The notes beneath the pieces were generated by a model, which worked only from the letters and a program-made list of their open reading frames with translations, was not told where the DNA came from and made no database searches. Positions 23,531 to 37,100 of a DNA stretch of 64,000 nt are shown here, in pieces (position 1 is the first letter of the stretch; every line of letters starts with the position of its first letter). The stretch is from Druceiella hillmani (lineage: Eukaryota; Arthropoda; Insecta; Lepidoptera; Hepialidae), in contig JAYKKI010000067.1 of NCBI GenBank assembly GCA_039881145.1, positions 3,518,501 through 3,582,500 of the forward strand. Reading direction: 5' to 3'. A program made the position numbers and the translations under genes.

Positions 23531-25138
23531 AATGAAAACACGTTTTTTTTTCAATTCTTTGTGTAGATTGTTTGTACAACTGAACTAATTATGTTCGTGT
23601 TGCGTTGTTTAATTAAGTTCATGACGACATCCTTAAATTCAATTTGTGGATGGTTATTGCGATTGCATACATGAGCTCTTTTTAGATCGTATTTCTATAA
23701 GCAATTTCAATTTTTCATACATAATATTTCCTCCAGGCTTTTTTGATAGTTTCGTGGGGTTGTCAGTAATTGAAAACTCGTTTGGTGAAACTTATGTTAC
23801 AACGAAGCAAAATAAAATACTTAGAAGTGACTTAACTTTTTCCAATTGCGTAACTTAAATATAAACGAGTATAACTAGTTTGGCATTACAAAATATACAA
23901 TCAAAAGAAAAATATTTAGATCGTAAAAAAATGTTTGTTTATATTATAAGATTCATTTTCATTATAATTAATTAATAAATTATAAAAATATATTTTTGTT
24001 CTCTTGGCTCAGTAATAATACTGAGAGGAACTTAAAAACATGCAACTTCAGAATAGGTTAGATTACACTATTATATAACCTAAGATATGAAAAGTATTTG
24101 TTTAATTGTGGCGACGAATATGTCTTTAATTACATTTATTTTTATTATACGATTAACAAATGAACACTATTAAACTCAATTTTTCATTGTTTTTCTTTAT
24201 TACTGAAAATAAAGCTAGATCATACAAAACATTTTTAATAATTCCAAAGTATGGCTACAAAGACTGCTCACGGTTTATTTTATTTACAATTGAACTAACA
24301 AAATGTTTTTGTTCAATTATATTTTCGTTGGGAATTATTTATATAGTTTTTCATTCATTTATCATATATATAAATATAATGAAAATTGTTAGACGTTAAT
24401 CACTCGAAACCAATAAAAGGTAAAAATATGAACATGTTTGAAATTTAACATTTGACAGCTGTATAAAGTACTTTTGAAATTATTTTTTTATTAAATAAAA
24501 TTGCACGTGGCCTACTAGAATATCTAAAATGTAATGTATTAAAAGTTTCGTGAATTAAAAAAAAAATAGAAAAATTAATTTTTGTAAAACCATTTGTATC
24601 AATAACGATACGTTAGACACGTCATTAGCCTTTAAAGTGATATTCAAGATAAGTCGTGTCAACAGTACAGCTACTTCTGTACTTCTACTTCTTTAAAAAT
24701 ATATGCCTTTTCTCATACATTAAATATTTGGGGCAACTTTTTATGCGTCAAATAATCATCTATTTATTTAGACTTTATTGATTTATACACAATTAATTGT
24801 TTGCTAATTATGAAGATTTTTTTGTGTAACATGATATTATTACGAGTAAAAGGTGTGTAGGTATAGATACCATTACCAATAAATTCTAATTTAGAGAATA
24901 AACCGTTTCTGTTCTGTATAAACACGTTCTAATTATTGAACCATTGACAAGTCAAGGTTCGTTGGTGGGCAAGATGTAGCATGCAAAGACAACATCCATT
25001 ATGAAAAAAGACGTTTATTAATGTGTTGACTCACAATATAACTTTTGCTTATTTAAATTTTTTAAAGTTTTCGTTAAATGTGGTGGGATTAATGTGTGAA
25101 CTGTGTGGACTTAAACAATATTTGTCTTAAAGCTTGAA
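23531..25138. other. mbf1-Nup54 intergenic region
   Basis: 1.6 kb of AT-rich DNA between two plus-strand genes. It should hold the Nup54 promoter and 5' UTR. No further gene was recognised. Confidence 0.55.
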
Positions 25139-25196
25139 ATGGCGTTTAATTTCGGAACTCAAACGTCAAATTTGGGATTTGGCGCCGCCGCGAAAC
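25139..25196 (+). CDS. Nup54: Nup54 exon 1
   Basis: Initiator ATG at 25139 (context cttgaaATGg) and donor GTAAGT at 25197. It encodes MAFNFGTQTSNLGFGAAAK plus one base. The NFG and GFG repeats start the FG domain at once, as in other Nup54 proteins. Confidence 0.93.
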
Positions 25197-28100
25197 GTAA
25201 GTATTTGGTATATTAATAATGTTTAAACCATAATAATGACAAAATTCAATTACATTTCTTGTTTACCGGCATATTCAAGTATATTTTACGAATTTTAGGA
25301 ATTAAGGATATAAAGTGTAAGTTAGGTTATGTTTACTTTTATAGTTACAGTTTTGTGGCATTATATATATTTTCTCCTTAGAAATTAATTATATTTAATA
25401 ATATTGTAGTTGTGGCCAATTGCTTAGTAGGTGACAAGAGGGTAAGATATATATGTTGATAAAAAGATATTGTTTACACCCTGTCATGATTTTACTGCCC
25501 CATGAAAAACGCCCGGGTTTCACACAATTGATTAAAAAATTAAGATTTTAAGACTTTAAATTTATATATAAACAAATGATAATGGTCTAGTTTCGACGAA
25601 TTTTATACGTAAAACATAGAAATTGCCATAAACTCTTTTTTTAGGTTATGTATAATATAACAAATTACATATTTTTAAAGCCCTTCTTTTATTTGTGTTT
25701 ATTCAATAGCTCCCAGTAAATTAGAAGCAAATTCAAGAGGGGATAGCATGACATTTTTTGCATCAGACATTTTTCATAATTATAGATGAAAGTAACTTTT
25801 ACTTTATGAAAGTAACTTATTCGTAATATCATACAGTTTACTTCTAAAAAATAACAGAAAAATTTGCATTTGAAATGTACTAATTAAGGTTTTAGGGTGT
25901 GTATCAAAGTCCCCAAAAATTTGCCACAACTGATTGACTGCTGATGTTGCCTGCTCAGCTACGATTTTGATTGCACAACTTGCATTTCCACGTGCGACGT
26001 GATGTTTTTGTATTTTTTATTAATAACAAAAATATTACATTTAAAAGAGTATTAGTAATTTTTCGGTGTTACCAAAAATCTACATGTTTATTTACTTGAC
26101 TTATTATTTTGAAATTTCATTTAAAATTTTTTGGAAAAATATTGAAACCAGCCAAAGAAATAAAGATAAAAAAATGTGAAAAAACTTACGGCACAAGCGA
26201 TAATTAAATCTGTCTGTTGATAATCATTGCTGAGCAGCATATCTATTGGGCTATGAAACTATTTGGCTAGTGCGGAGCCTAGTGTGGAAACCTAAATTTT
26301 AATTGTGCGGTTTCTCTGTTATATTTAGCAAGTACACGCCGTGATATCATATATACTATTTAGTTAATCTATAATTAGGTCATTTTTGTAGCGAATTGGT
26401 GTTATAAGTGTTACGACTTGTCAGTCTTTTTACTTCTATGTGAGTTTATTCCCTATTTCAATTTCCCTATTTAAAGTTTTATAGATTCTAGCGTACATAG
26501 ATATGTACGTTTCAGGCAGCTTTAATTTCGGGGACAATTGGGTATATCTCTGCACATAAGAAAAGAATTGCACCTAGCATTTCTACTTGCTTAAAATATT
26601 CGTCGGACTACTTTATATACTACTACTTAATACATTGCTTACACATACCAACATTCACTTATTTTGTCAGTTAGATTATACTTTAATATTGCTTAACATG
26701 TCACGGATGGATGAAGAGGTAACTCGCAATTCATGTGGTACAGTTAGAGACTTTGATGTGATGTCTTAGGTTTACTAATAAATAGTCAAAAGTGGTTATG
26801 TTGCATTGATAAGTGTTAACATGTGAAAATTATATTTAATTACTAAGAAATCATAAGTAATTTAAAAATATTTGACAGAAAATATTAGCTTGCTATTGGG
26901 TATGGCTAGTGATAAAATAACTGGCATGTAATGTAGAGGTTAGGCGTATTTATTGTCACCGGTAAAAATACTCGATATCTCAGATCGAATTACGTACTTG
27001 GTATGTAAAATACAAAATACTTGGTATCGTAAATACTTGTATCGTTGTATAGTATGGCCGACTGGACGTTTGTGCGACGGTTACTTTATGGTTGGGCTGC
27101 GGCATAACCTTACCCTTGTCTAGCTAGCTAAAGCTGTTTCACTCACGCATATCGTACTTAGGTTTTCTCGCTCCTTCATGGTTAAAACGTATATGAGATA
27201 AGGGACAAACTGAATACTTAAATACTCGTTAATCGGAATACTTTTAAAGTATGTAATACGAGTATGAAAAACATTTAACTGTGAAAATAATTAATACAGA
27301 ACAAGTTGTTTGTTCCGAACATCTTGTTACATTATTACAAAAACAATTAAGCTAAAATGAAGATGGCAAAAATAAAAAAAAAATGTTTAATAACATGATT
27401 CATTTTTTTAAATTGAAGATAATTATTGTAACAACGTTATTCATTTTTTTAAATACAATATCTAAATGATTATTCCAAATGAATCATTTAGTTACCAGTC
27501 CTAAGACTGGAGCCATGAATATGGCAGTGTGAAGGAATATGAAACAGTATGTTGTTAAAAACGTCTCATTTAGTAATTATAGGAATTCCCGCCAATTTTA
27601 GTTGCAAAAAATAAAGGATTAAACTCTTCATAATAAGTAGTAATTAAAATTTGTTGCATGCCTCCTGCGACCGTAAGTATATAGCGATTTGTAATATGGC
27701 CCTCTCACAACGGAATTATGCCGCCCATACTCGTTGAGTATTTTGTCACCGATATATGTTACACCGATATTTTATAATACTCATACTCATTGTACTCAGT
27801 ATCTCGAAATACTCATATGACCCAAGTATAATGTAATGTGTTGACTTGGCATGACTATTCATTTTAACCTATTTTTTGTTTGACTTACAACATAATGTTA
27901 CCTGAGTTTTGTTGTATTGGGTAGTTTACAGCCCACTCACAATATTTAATTTAGTTATATTCTGTACTCATTGTGACTGTTCTGGTTATTCCTTGTTATT
28001 GTTATTTTTTGTTAATTGTTCACTTTCATATTCGTTTTTAGTTCACTTCCAAATTCGCTATAAATATCTGATCAATGCAAACATTTGAATTTGGATATAT

Positions 28101-31100
28101 AAATAGAATATTTTAAAATATGAGTTTTATTTTATGGAAAATATATAATAACATGTTTTTTTTGAGAAATTTTTTTAGGTTTATACTATAAATGATTATT
28201 TTTAGGTCATGTAAATTATTGCTAATAGATTGAATGTAATGACATGGTTTTTAGAGAATTTTTTAGATTTATATTAACAATATTTCAGCTTTGTAGATAA
28301 AATAATCAAACATTTATTATATTAATCAGATATATCATGCGTTAACAAAAGATTTTAAAATTATACAAATATACACGTGATATTGTTCCATAGTCCTGTT
28401 GTAGACTTTTTCAAATTGGTTTCTTCGTCGATGTAAAAAAGTAAAAAGTTATCAATTTCAGAAAATTGTTAAACAAAAAGAATACATGAAACTGTAAACA
28501 AAAAGAATACATGAAACTGTAAACAAAAAGAATACATGAAACTGTAAACAAAAAGAATACATGAAATATTTTGGGAACTACAACAAATGTTATTTAATTT
28601 TTTTGCATTTTAAAATATTTTTTAAATTAAAGGGTTTTTAATTTTTGCATCATTTTATTTAGCCAACACTTACTTTATTTGGGTCAAATTTTTTGATATA
28701 TTTACTCCCAACTTCCTGTGCTTAGAGCCTTGTACGCAATGCATATATCTGTTGAAAATAAGATTACCAATCATTAGTTTCACTAACTGATCAATAACTG
28801 TACTCATGTTAATTAAATTTTTATTACTCTAGAGATGAAAGCGATTGATAAAGTTTGAATCAGCAAAAAAGCAAAAAAGAATATGGTAAAAAATTTTTTC
28901 CAAAATTGAAGATAAGAGATCAATTTTTGCATACTTTAATACCATTTCTGTTTGTCGGTCTATTGACAGATAAATTACTGAAGCAACGATAATTCATTTA
29001 TTCTAAGTGCGTTCATTATCTGGGGATGTTTTAAGTACAATTCAAAAGGAGGAGGGAGGGGGAGAAGGTATGTGAAATTTGTATGGTGTCTTAATTGCTG
29101 CGCTGCATCTTAATTGCTCATCCCCTAGATAACGAGACCATAAAAATTTACTATATAATCATTAAATTACTATATAAAAATGTACATAACTATTAGTGCC
29201 AGTATAATTGATGTCCGATTCGGAATATTTTATTTCATTTATGTTGTCAATTTTGCTTGGTGTATGTATGTATTTCATTTCTCCAGTAAGCGGAGCAACT
29301 TTTTTAACTTTAAAAAGTTAATTTTCAACCCTATAGGTGTGGTAAGTAAAATTTTGTTTTTGGGCCTGCTAAATAGTAACGGAGTATGCACAGCTGCATT
29401 CGCCTACAAAGGTCTGATTATTTAAAAGGCACTTGTCAAAAAATGTTTAAAAAGTATACCATATACTCGTTCTTAAGCATTTTGATTTTTACTTTTTAGC
29501 CTCAAAATTCTGAAAATGAAATTTTTTCTTTATTTTTATTGATTTTTAGGGTTCCTGAAAAAAATAATTTATGCTTATAACTTCATCAAGTCCGTGTATT
29601 GTCCATCTGTTCGTTACAGCCTTAGAGTTCCACAAAACCACTGGTATATGCTTATGAAATGAAAACTTATCTAATATTAAAATCATCATCATCATCATAT
29701 ATATTAATACGCTAAGGTTAAGATGTTACACTCCCTTTTTAGAAAAAACCTCACAACTAATCCACATAAATTATATATCATTTTATAGATAATTGCTTGC
29801 TCTACCGGCATCCACAACTAAAAAATTTATTATTGCTATTGTTTTTGCAAATTAATTAATTATTAAAATTATATACACAAAACAGCAATGCTGCCATCTA
29901 ACGGCTCATGATTGACAGGTAAAATTTTTGTTTAATTTCAAATCCACTCACGTATAAACAAAGTGGCGTTTTAGCTCAATGCTTTTGATACTTGCGCCTC
30001 TATATGTCAATTTTAGTAAAATATTTGTTTTATCTGTCATCTGAGCTTCATAATGGAATAAATAATGCGAAGACTTCCCACAGGTCACGCTAGTATATAT
30101 ATAATAACAATTACACTGATGTTATATGATGGATATTATTTCGGCGGATCAGTAACAAATTTAAAATGCAATTATTTATTTTCATTTCTATACTTGTGAA
30201 GTGATATTAATTACAAAAATATGTAATTATATGTGTTGATTAATTATTGAGTGGAATTTTGCTCTGATTGGACTTCTTCATTGCTATCGTATTTTAAGAA
30301 TGAAACAATGGGTTTATGGAAACTGAAATATATTATACATATTTTAGATTCAAATTTAATTAAATATCTGAAAATAAAATATTAAACAATGATCAAAAAT
30401 AAAACGTAATTTTTGAAACAATGCACTCCGTGTTAGCAGTGAATTCGCTTGGCCAATGCCGATGGGAGCCGAGGTTACACGATTCAGCATCACCGAACCA
30501 GCTTGACAACTCAGTTTCGTTCACTACTCAGAAAAAGTGCGCATGGCACGCCTAAAGAAGTTTTTACTTCAAACAATTTTGTAAGGTATATCGACTCGTA
30601 CATCTAAACAGGCTGAAATTTTGTATTCTCTGCATCAAATTGAGTTTATTATCATTGGATGGGCCTTATCTTATCTTTGGTTATATAGCGTTCGTTCTCT
30701 CCAGAGAGAACCTTTGCCAATGTCAAGTGTGGAAAAAAGGCTATGCAACACTGATTAAATCATATTTCGGATGGGCCTTTTGAAATGAAATTGAAGTTTT
30801 GTTTACCATTTTTTATTTTTAAATATTGTTTTCAATATTAAACTACGAAATGACTGGTTATATGTCCCCGCCTCTCATTTTTCAACTGCGGGTTCGAAAT
30901 ATCTGAAAAAGTTCAGATACTAACATTTATTACAGTTTGTTCTTAGGAAGTAATATTTTTTTGAACTTTTATTAACTCGCATCAACAATTTCCTTTCAAG
31001 TGATTTGATTTGAATACATGAGCCAATTTCTCCTCTAAAGTGTCACCACATGCACATTTGTGTGAATCATACCTACCTACGAAGTGATATTATTCTGGAT

Positions 31101-34100
31101 AATTTACATCAGCGATTTTTTTTTCAACTGATTTGATTTGAATACATAAGCCAATTATTCCTCGAAAGTGTCACCACATGCACATTTGTGTGAATCGTGA
31201 TTGCTAATAAAGTAGATAAAATTTTTTTTAAATTTTATATTATGCAGCCTATTTATAAATTAGTATAGCGAGCTGGCTTTTATTGATTCCTGAGAACCCT
31301 TGCATTCAATATTAATGCAAGGGTTATGTGCATTGCAGTACACGCACACCATGCACTGTGTGACATTGTTAAAGCAATATTCGTTGCGATACACCAAAAA
31401 TACTATTAGCTTATGAATATTGAGTGATACAATTATTATATCTTAGAAAAATCTGTTATATTATGATAATGAAACATTTAAATACATTTATCGATGAGAA
31501 AATGTTGAAAAAATAAAAATATTTTGTTGCTCAAAACAAGTTAATTTTTGCCATAGTAAAGGTCCAAATCATAAAATGTTTTATACTTTCGAGAGAAATT
31601 TTTAAAAGTCTTGCCCTACCGATTAACTAACAACCTGTAAAAAAACACAGCTAAAGTAATGGGAGAAAATTATAAAGTTGCCTTTTATCATATTCTAGCC
31701 GTAATTGTTATTTTTGCTATTGACACATTTGGAACTTAGCAAAGAGTGCTGTTTTATCGATATACCTTATCATATTTTCTTCTGACTTATCTAAATATAT
31801 CTATAATCTACAAGAATCTAAAACTGTTTCAATTTAATATTTTCGCACTTGTGAATAGATAAGGGTTCTATGGAATAAAGGTACTTAGTCATATTATAGT
31901 ACCGAGCAATAATATTGTTAGAATAAATACTTTGCAAGATTGATTAAAAATTACATGCAGCAGTGCAAAATAAAATTTATTATATACCATCTCTTCGTAA
32001 ATTTCTTCAATAATCTGTAAATTTTGAAATTTTTTCTGACGACATCGCTTCTTGTTGATACAGTTAATATTTAAAACTATTTTTATGTATCCTCACTGGT
32101 CTGGTGGAACACGAGCTACAAGCAAATGTAGCAAAAGAAAGTATTTATTTTATTAATCAGCGTTTTGATGTTAATACATGTTAATGAAAGTTATAACTTA
32201 CATTGCTTGGAAAAGTCCTATAACGAGCAACTCAAAAATGAAAAATAGGACGAGAAACAAAACTAAATATTTTAATTGAGTCTTCAAAGCCTGTGGTAAT
32301 TTCTGCTACTACGTAGTTTGGTGGCTGATCGTTATTTTCTCACATGATTAAGGTATTGTGCTGAGACATTGTAAGGCTTAACTTCCTAAGGCCCAACTCT
32401 TCGAGATTGTATTGTTACCGTAATTTAATGTCCTAAATGTAGTACATTCTGTCCAAGTTTTTTACCATTGTGTATTGTTATAATTTTTTTGTATTTTGCC
32501 ACATTTGAATATTATTCTTAAACTCTATTCTATTTTAAAAGAGAATGTTTGTAAACAAACTAATTTGACATTTAAAATATTGTTGCCATAAATATAAATT
32601 CAATCAGTTGACAACTATTCATGAAAACTATGCATTTCAACTATGATATTATTAAACCATGTACTACTATAATAATATCAACTTAATAAACTTTCATGTT
32701 AAATAAGTTTAGAAATATTAATATTACACTAATATGAATTGTAAAATTTAGAGGAGGAAAATGAACAGACAACCCTAAGAGTAATCATAAAACTCAGAGG
32801 TATAAAATATTTTGGAAAAGTAATTAATATACCGACAAGTATGAAGTTCATATCTTATATTTTATTTATTACACATCATTTATTTTACAATGTGTTGAAG
32901 TGAAATAACTACAGTAAATCAGTTTCATTTGCCATAGATGATACTCAACTGTCTTTCTAGCATGATGCGAAGTAGAAAAAGTAAAAAAAGAAAGTTGATT
33001 CTATATAACAAATATACTTGTATGTATACAGGGTATTTGGCATAAGAAGAGAGAAAAAAAATTTAAAAAAACAAGTTTTAATATTGTTTTGCAATGCCAG
33101 TGTTTTTAATAATAGTTTCTGCTGTTATTTGATTCTATATTTTCGATAATTATTTATGATGTTAGACACATTTATTTAAAAAAAAATAATATTAGAAAAA
33201 ACTTTAATGTCAATGTTTCGCATTACTTATATTCATTTTGGCATCATATTATACAACGTAAATGTGTACGAATAATTTTCAACAAAATAAATTAAACATC
33301 ATTTATACAGTGTAACACCAAATAAATCCCTATTATATATTACAAGAAAAAGGTTTACAATACATGAACTGTCATTTTGCTTTGTTTACAAACACTCTCT
33401 TGAAATTGATTGTAGTATATTACACAGTATACAAATGATTACTTTTAGGGAAACAGAATCTTATAAAAACACTTATATTTCCTCAAATGAAGGATCAGAA
33501 TTCTTATAAAATCATTCACACGTCTGTCTGCTTGTTTGTCGGTAATTTTTCACAAAAATCGCTTCAGTAAACACTTAAAATTTTGCTTAAGCATATGGGA
33601 TAAAATGACAATTTGTGGAATTTTAACCAATGCTTTGCGCATGAAATGCGCCATTGCAAGACTGTTTCGGAAGGAGTGTTATTTCTTGTAAAGAAAGCAT
33701 CGATTGAAGACATAGATTGATCGATTGAATTGAATGAATGATTGAATCGATTGATTGAAGACGTCAAACGGAATTCCCAGTGGAATTTAGAGGCCATACC
33801 ACTTTCGGCCTATGAGAAGTGTATGGAAGAGTGGGTCCAGCGTTGTATTGCAAACAATGGGGATTACTTTTAAGGTGACAAAATAAATTTTGATGAATAA
33901 ACTTAATATTGAATATATTTGGCGTTAATTTTGTAGAAATTCATTATTCACAATTAAATGAAACTACATGATGTAGTATTATTTCTACTTTCTTTAATTT
34001 CTTTACCACGATCTAGGTTTCGTTGTATTACAACATCTTCAGGTGGGATATTAGCAAAGATATGATATGACATGAATCTTTGCTAATATCCCACCTGAAG

Positions 34101-37100
34101 ATGTTGTAATACAACGAAACCTAGGTCGTGGTAAAGAAATTAAAGAAAGTAGAAATAATATTACATCACGTAGTTTCATTTAATTGTGAATAAACTTAAA
34201 TTTGTATGTTTTTTAAAGTTTTTATACACAGGTGTATTAATACGTTTATGTACCATTTAGCTTCGTCGGTTCAGTTCAACTACATCTTTCTCAAGAACTT
34301 CCTTTAAAATGAATTGATGAAAGTTTTTTTTTTTAATGTTAGAGTTAAATTTCTAGCAAAATTTCTTTATAAAGTTAACCATATGTATATTTTCTTCAGC
34401 GGCGTTTGGTAGTAACTTCTCTTTTGGAAGTAATACTGCTGCCAGTACAGCTACAACTGGTTTCGGTGGTTTCGGCACCGCAGCAACGGCAGCTCCTGCA
34501 TTTGGGGCTACCACCTCTACTACTAATACGGGTTTTGGAGGATTTGGTACGCAGTCTACTGGTAAGTCAGAATTAGTAATTTTTTTCGTTAATTGATGGT
34601 ATTGATTTCGATGACATTGTATGGGGTGTGGGCATTCCTTTTTATATACTGACCTTTATCAGAATACCCAGAACCTAATTTCAATTGTAGGGGTGCTTTT
34701 AACTGACTTCAAAAAAGAAGGAGGTTATCAAATCCATCTGCGTGTATGTAACATTATTAGAACTGCAAATTATTCGTATATATTTTATTCTATTCTTAGG
34801 CCTTCTAAACAAATGTACACAATTTCATAAGTGTGTGTATGTATTTTTGTCCATGTATTTCTCTGAAACTAATATTCGGATTGCAAATTTATTTATTGGC
34901 TTTAGAACCTTTCAATTAAGGTACAGTAAAACTTTTATCAAAATCAGTTGAGTAGTTTGTATGATATAAATTGTTTATTGTGTTATCAGACATTACTTGA
35001 TATGCATATTGTCGATTTATGGCGCAATTCTTACAATTGTCAATAATAATAATCTTTCAATTGAGGTACAGTAAAACTTCATCAAAATCGGTTCAGTAGT
35101 TTATAAGATATTAAATTGTCGATTGTGTTACCAGACATTACTTGATATGCGTATTGTCGATTTATGGCACAATACTTACAATTCTCAATAATAATCTTTC
35201 GATTAAGGTACAGTAAAACGTTCATTAAAATCAGTTCAGTCGTTTATATAATATATATTATTGATTGTGTTACCAAACATTACTTGATATGTGTATTGTC
35301 AATTTATGACGCAATTCTTACAATTCTCACTAATAATCTTTCGATTAAGGTACAGTAAAACGTTCATTAAAATCAGTTCAGTCGTTTATATAATATATAT
35401 TATTGATTGTGTTACCAAACATTACTTGATATGTGTATTGTCAATTTATGACGCAATTCTTACAATTCTCAATAATAATCTTTCGATTAAGGTACAGTAA
35501 AACGTTCATTAAAATCAGTTCAGTCGTTTATATAATATATATTATTGATTGTGTTACCAAACATTACTTGATATGTGTATTGTCAATTTATGACGCAATT
35601 CTTATAATTCTCAATAATAATCTTTCGATTAAGGTACAGTAAAACGTTCATTAAAATCAGTTCAGTCGTTTATATAATATATATTATTGATTGTGTTACC
35701 AAAAATTACTTGATATGTGTATTGTCAATTTATGACGCAATTCTTACAATTCTCAATAATAATCTTTCGATTAAGGTACAGTAAAACGTTCATTAAAATC
35801 AGTTCAGTCGTTTATATAATATATATTATTGATTGTGTTACCAAACATTACTTGATATGTGTATTGTCGATTTATGGCACAATACTTACAATTCTCAATA
35901 ATAATCTTTCGATTAAGGTACAGTAAAACGTTCATTAAAATCAGTTCAGTCGTTTATATAATATATATTATTGATTGTGTTACCAAACATTACTTGATAT
36001 GTGTATTGTCAATTTATGACGCAATTCTTACAATTCTCAATAATAATCTTTCGATTAAGGTACAGTAAAACGTTCATTAAAATCAGTTCAGTCGTTTATA
36101 TAATATATATTATTGATTGTGTTACCAAACATTACTTGATATGTATATTGTCAATTTATGACGCAATTCTTACAATTCTCAATAATAATCTTTCGATTAA
36201 GGTACAGTAAAACGTTCATTAAAATCAGTTCAGTCGTTTATATAATATATATTATTGATTGTGTTACCAAACATTACTTGATATGTGTATTGTCGATTTA
36301 TGGCACAATACTTACAATTCTCAATAATAATCTTTCGATTAAGGTACAGTAAAACGTTCATTAAAATCAGTTGAGTCGTTTATATAATATATATTATTGA
36401 TTGTGTTACCAAACATTACTTGATATGTGTATTGTCGATTTATGGCACAATACTTACAATTCTCAATAATAATCTTTCGATTAAGGTACAGTAAAACGTT
36501 CATTAAAATCAGTTCAGTCGTTTATATAATATATTATTGATTGTGTTACCAAACATTACTTGATATGTGTATTGTCAATTTATGACGCAATTCTTACAAT
36601 TCTCAATAATAATCTTTCGATTAAGGTACAGTAAAACGTTCATTAAAATCAGTTCAGTCGTTTATATAATATATATTATTGATTGTGTTACCAAACATTA
36701 CTTGATATGTGTATTGTCAATTTATGACACAATTCTTACAATTCTCAATAATAATCTTTCGATTAAGGTACAGTAAAACGTTCATTAAAATCAGTTCAGT
36801 CGTTTATATAATATATATTATTGATTGTGTTACCAAAAATTACTTGATATGTGTATTGTCAATTTATGACGCAATTCTTACAATTCTCAATAATAATCTT
36901 TCGATTAAGGTACAGTAAAACGTTCATTAAAATCAGTTCAGTCGTTTATATAATATATATTATTGATTGTGTTACCAAACATTACTTGATATGTGTGTTG
37001 TCAATTTATGACGCAATTCTTATAATTCTCAATAATAATAATAATCTTTCAATTAAGGTACAGTAAAACTTACACAAAATCGGTTCAGTAGTTTATAAGA

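Larger units (their letters stand above)
33907..34187. mobile_element. inverted pair of hammerhead-bearing repeats flanked by 12-bp duplication
   Basis: Left arm (33944-34053, minus orientation) and right arm (34077-34193, plus orientation) are near-perfect reverse complements around a spacer of about 23 bp. The left copy carries a further 37 bp (33907-33943, including ggcgttaattttgtag) that the right copy lacks. gaataaacttaa occurs at 33895-33906 and at 34188-34199, as a target-site duplication would. Partly inverted, truncated copies with variable duplications are known for Penelope-like elements; assignment to that class is inference. Confidence 0.65.
25197..34399 (+). other. Nup54 intron 1 (9.2 kb)
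   Basis: Contains the 25-bp tandem repeat at 28471, a retroposon-like tail at 30066-30105, a duplicated segment at about 30998-31195, a transposase relic at 33690-33890 and the inverted ribozyme-like repeats at 33907-34187. Between 26950 and 27770 there are inverted, caccg-plus-actc-type segments that suggest an old MITE, but I could not define its ends. No other gene was found. Confidence 0.6.
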
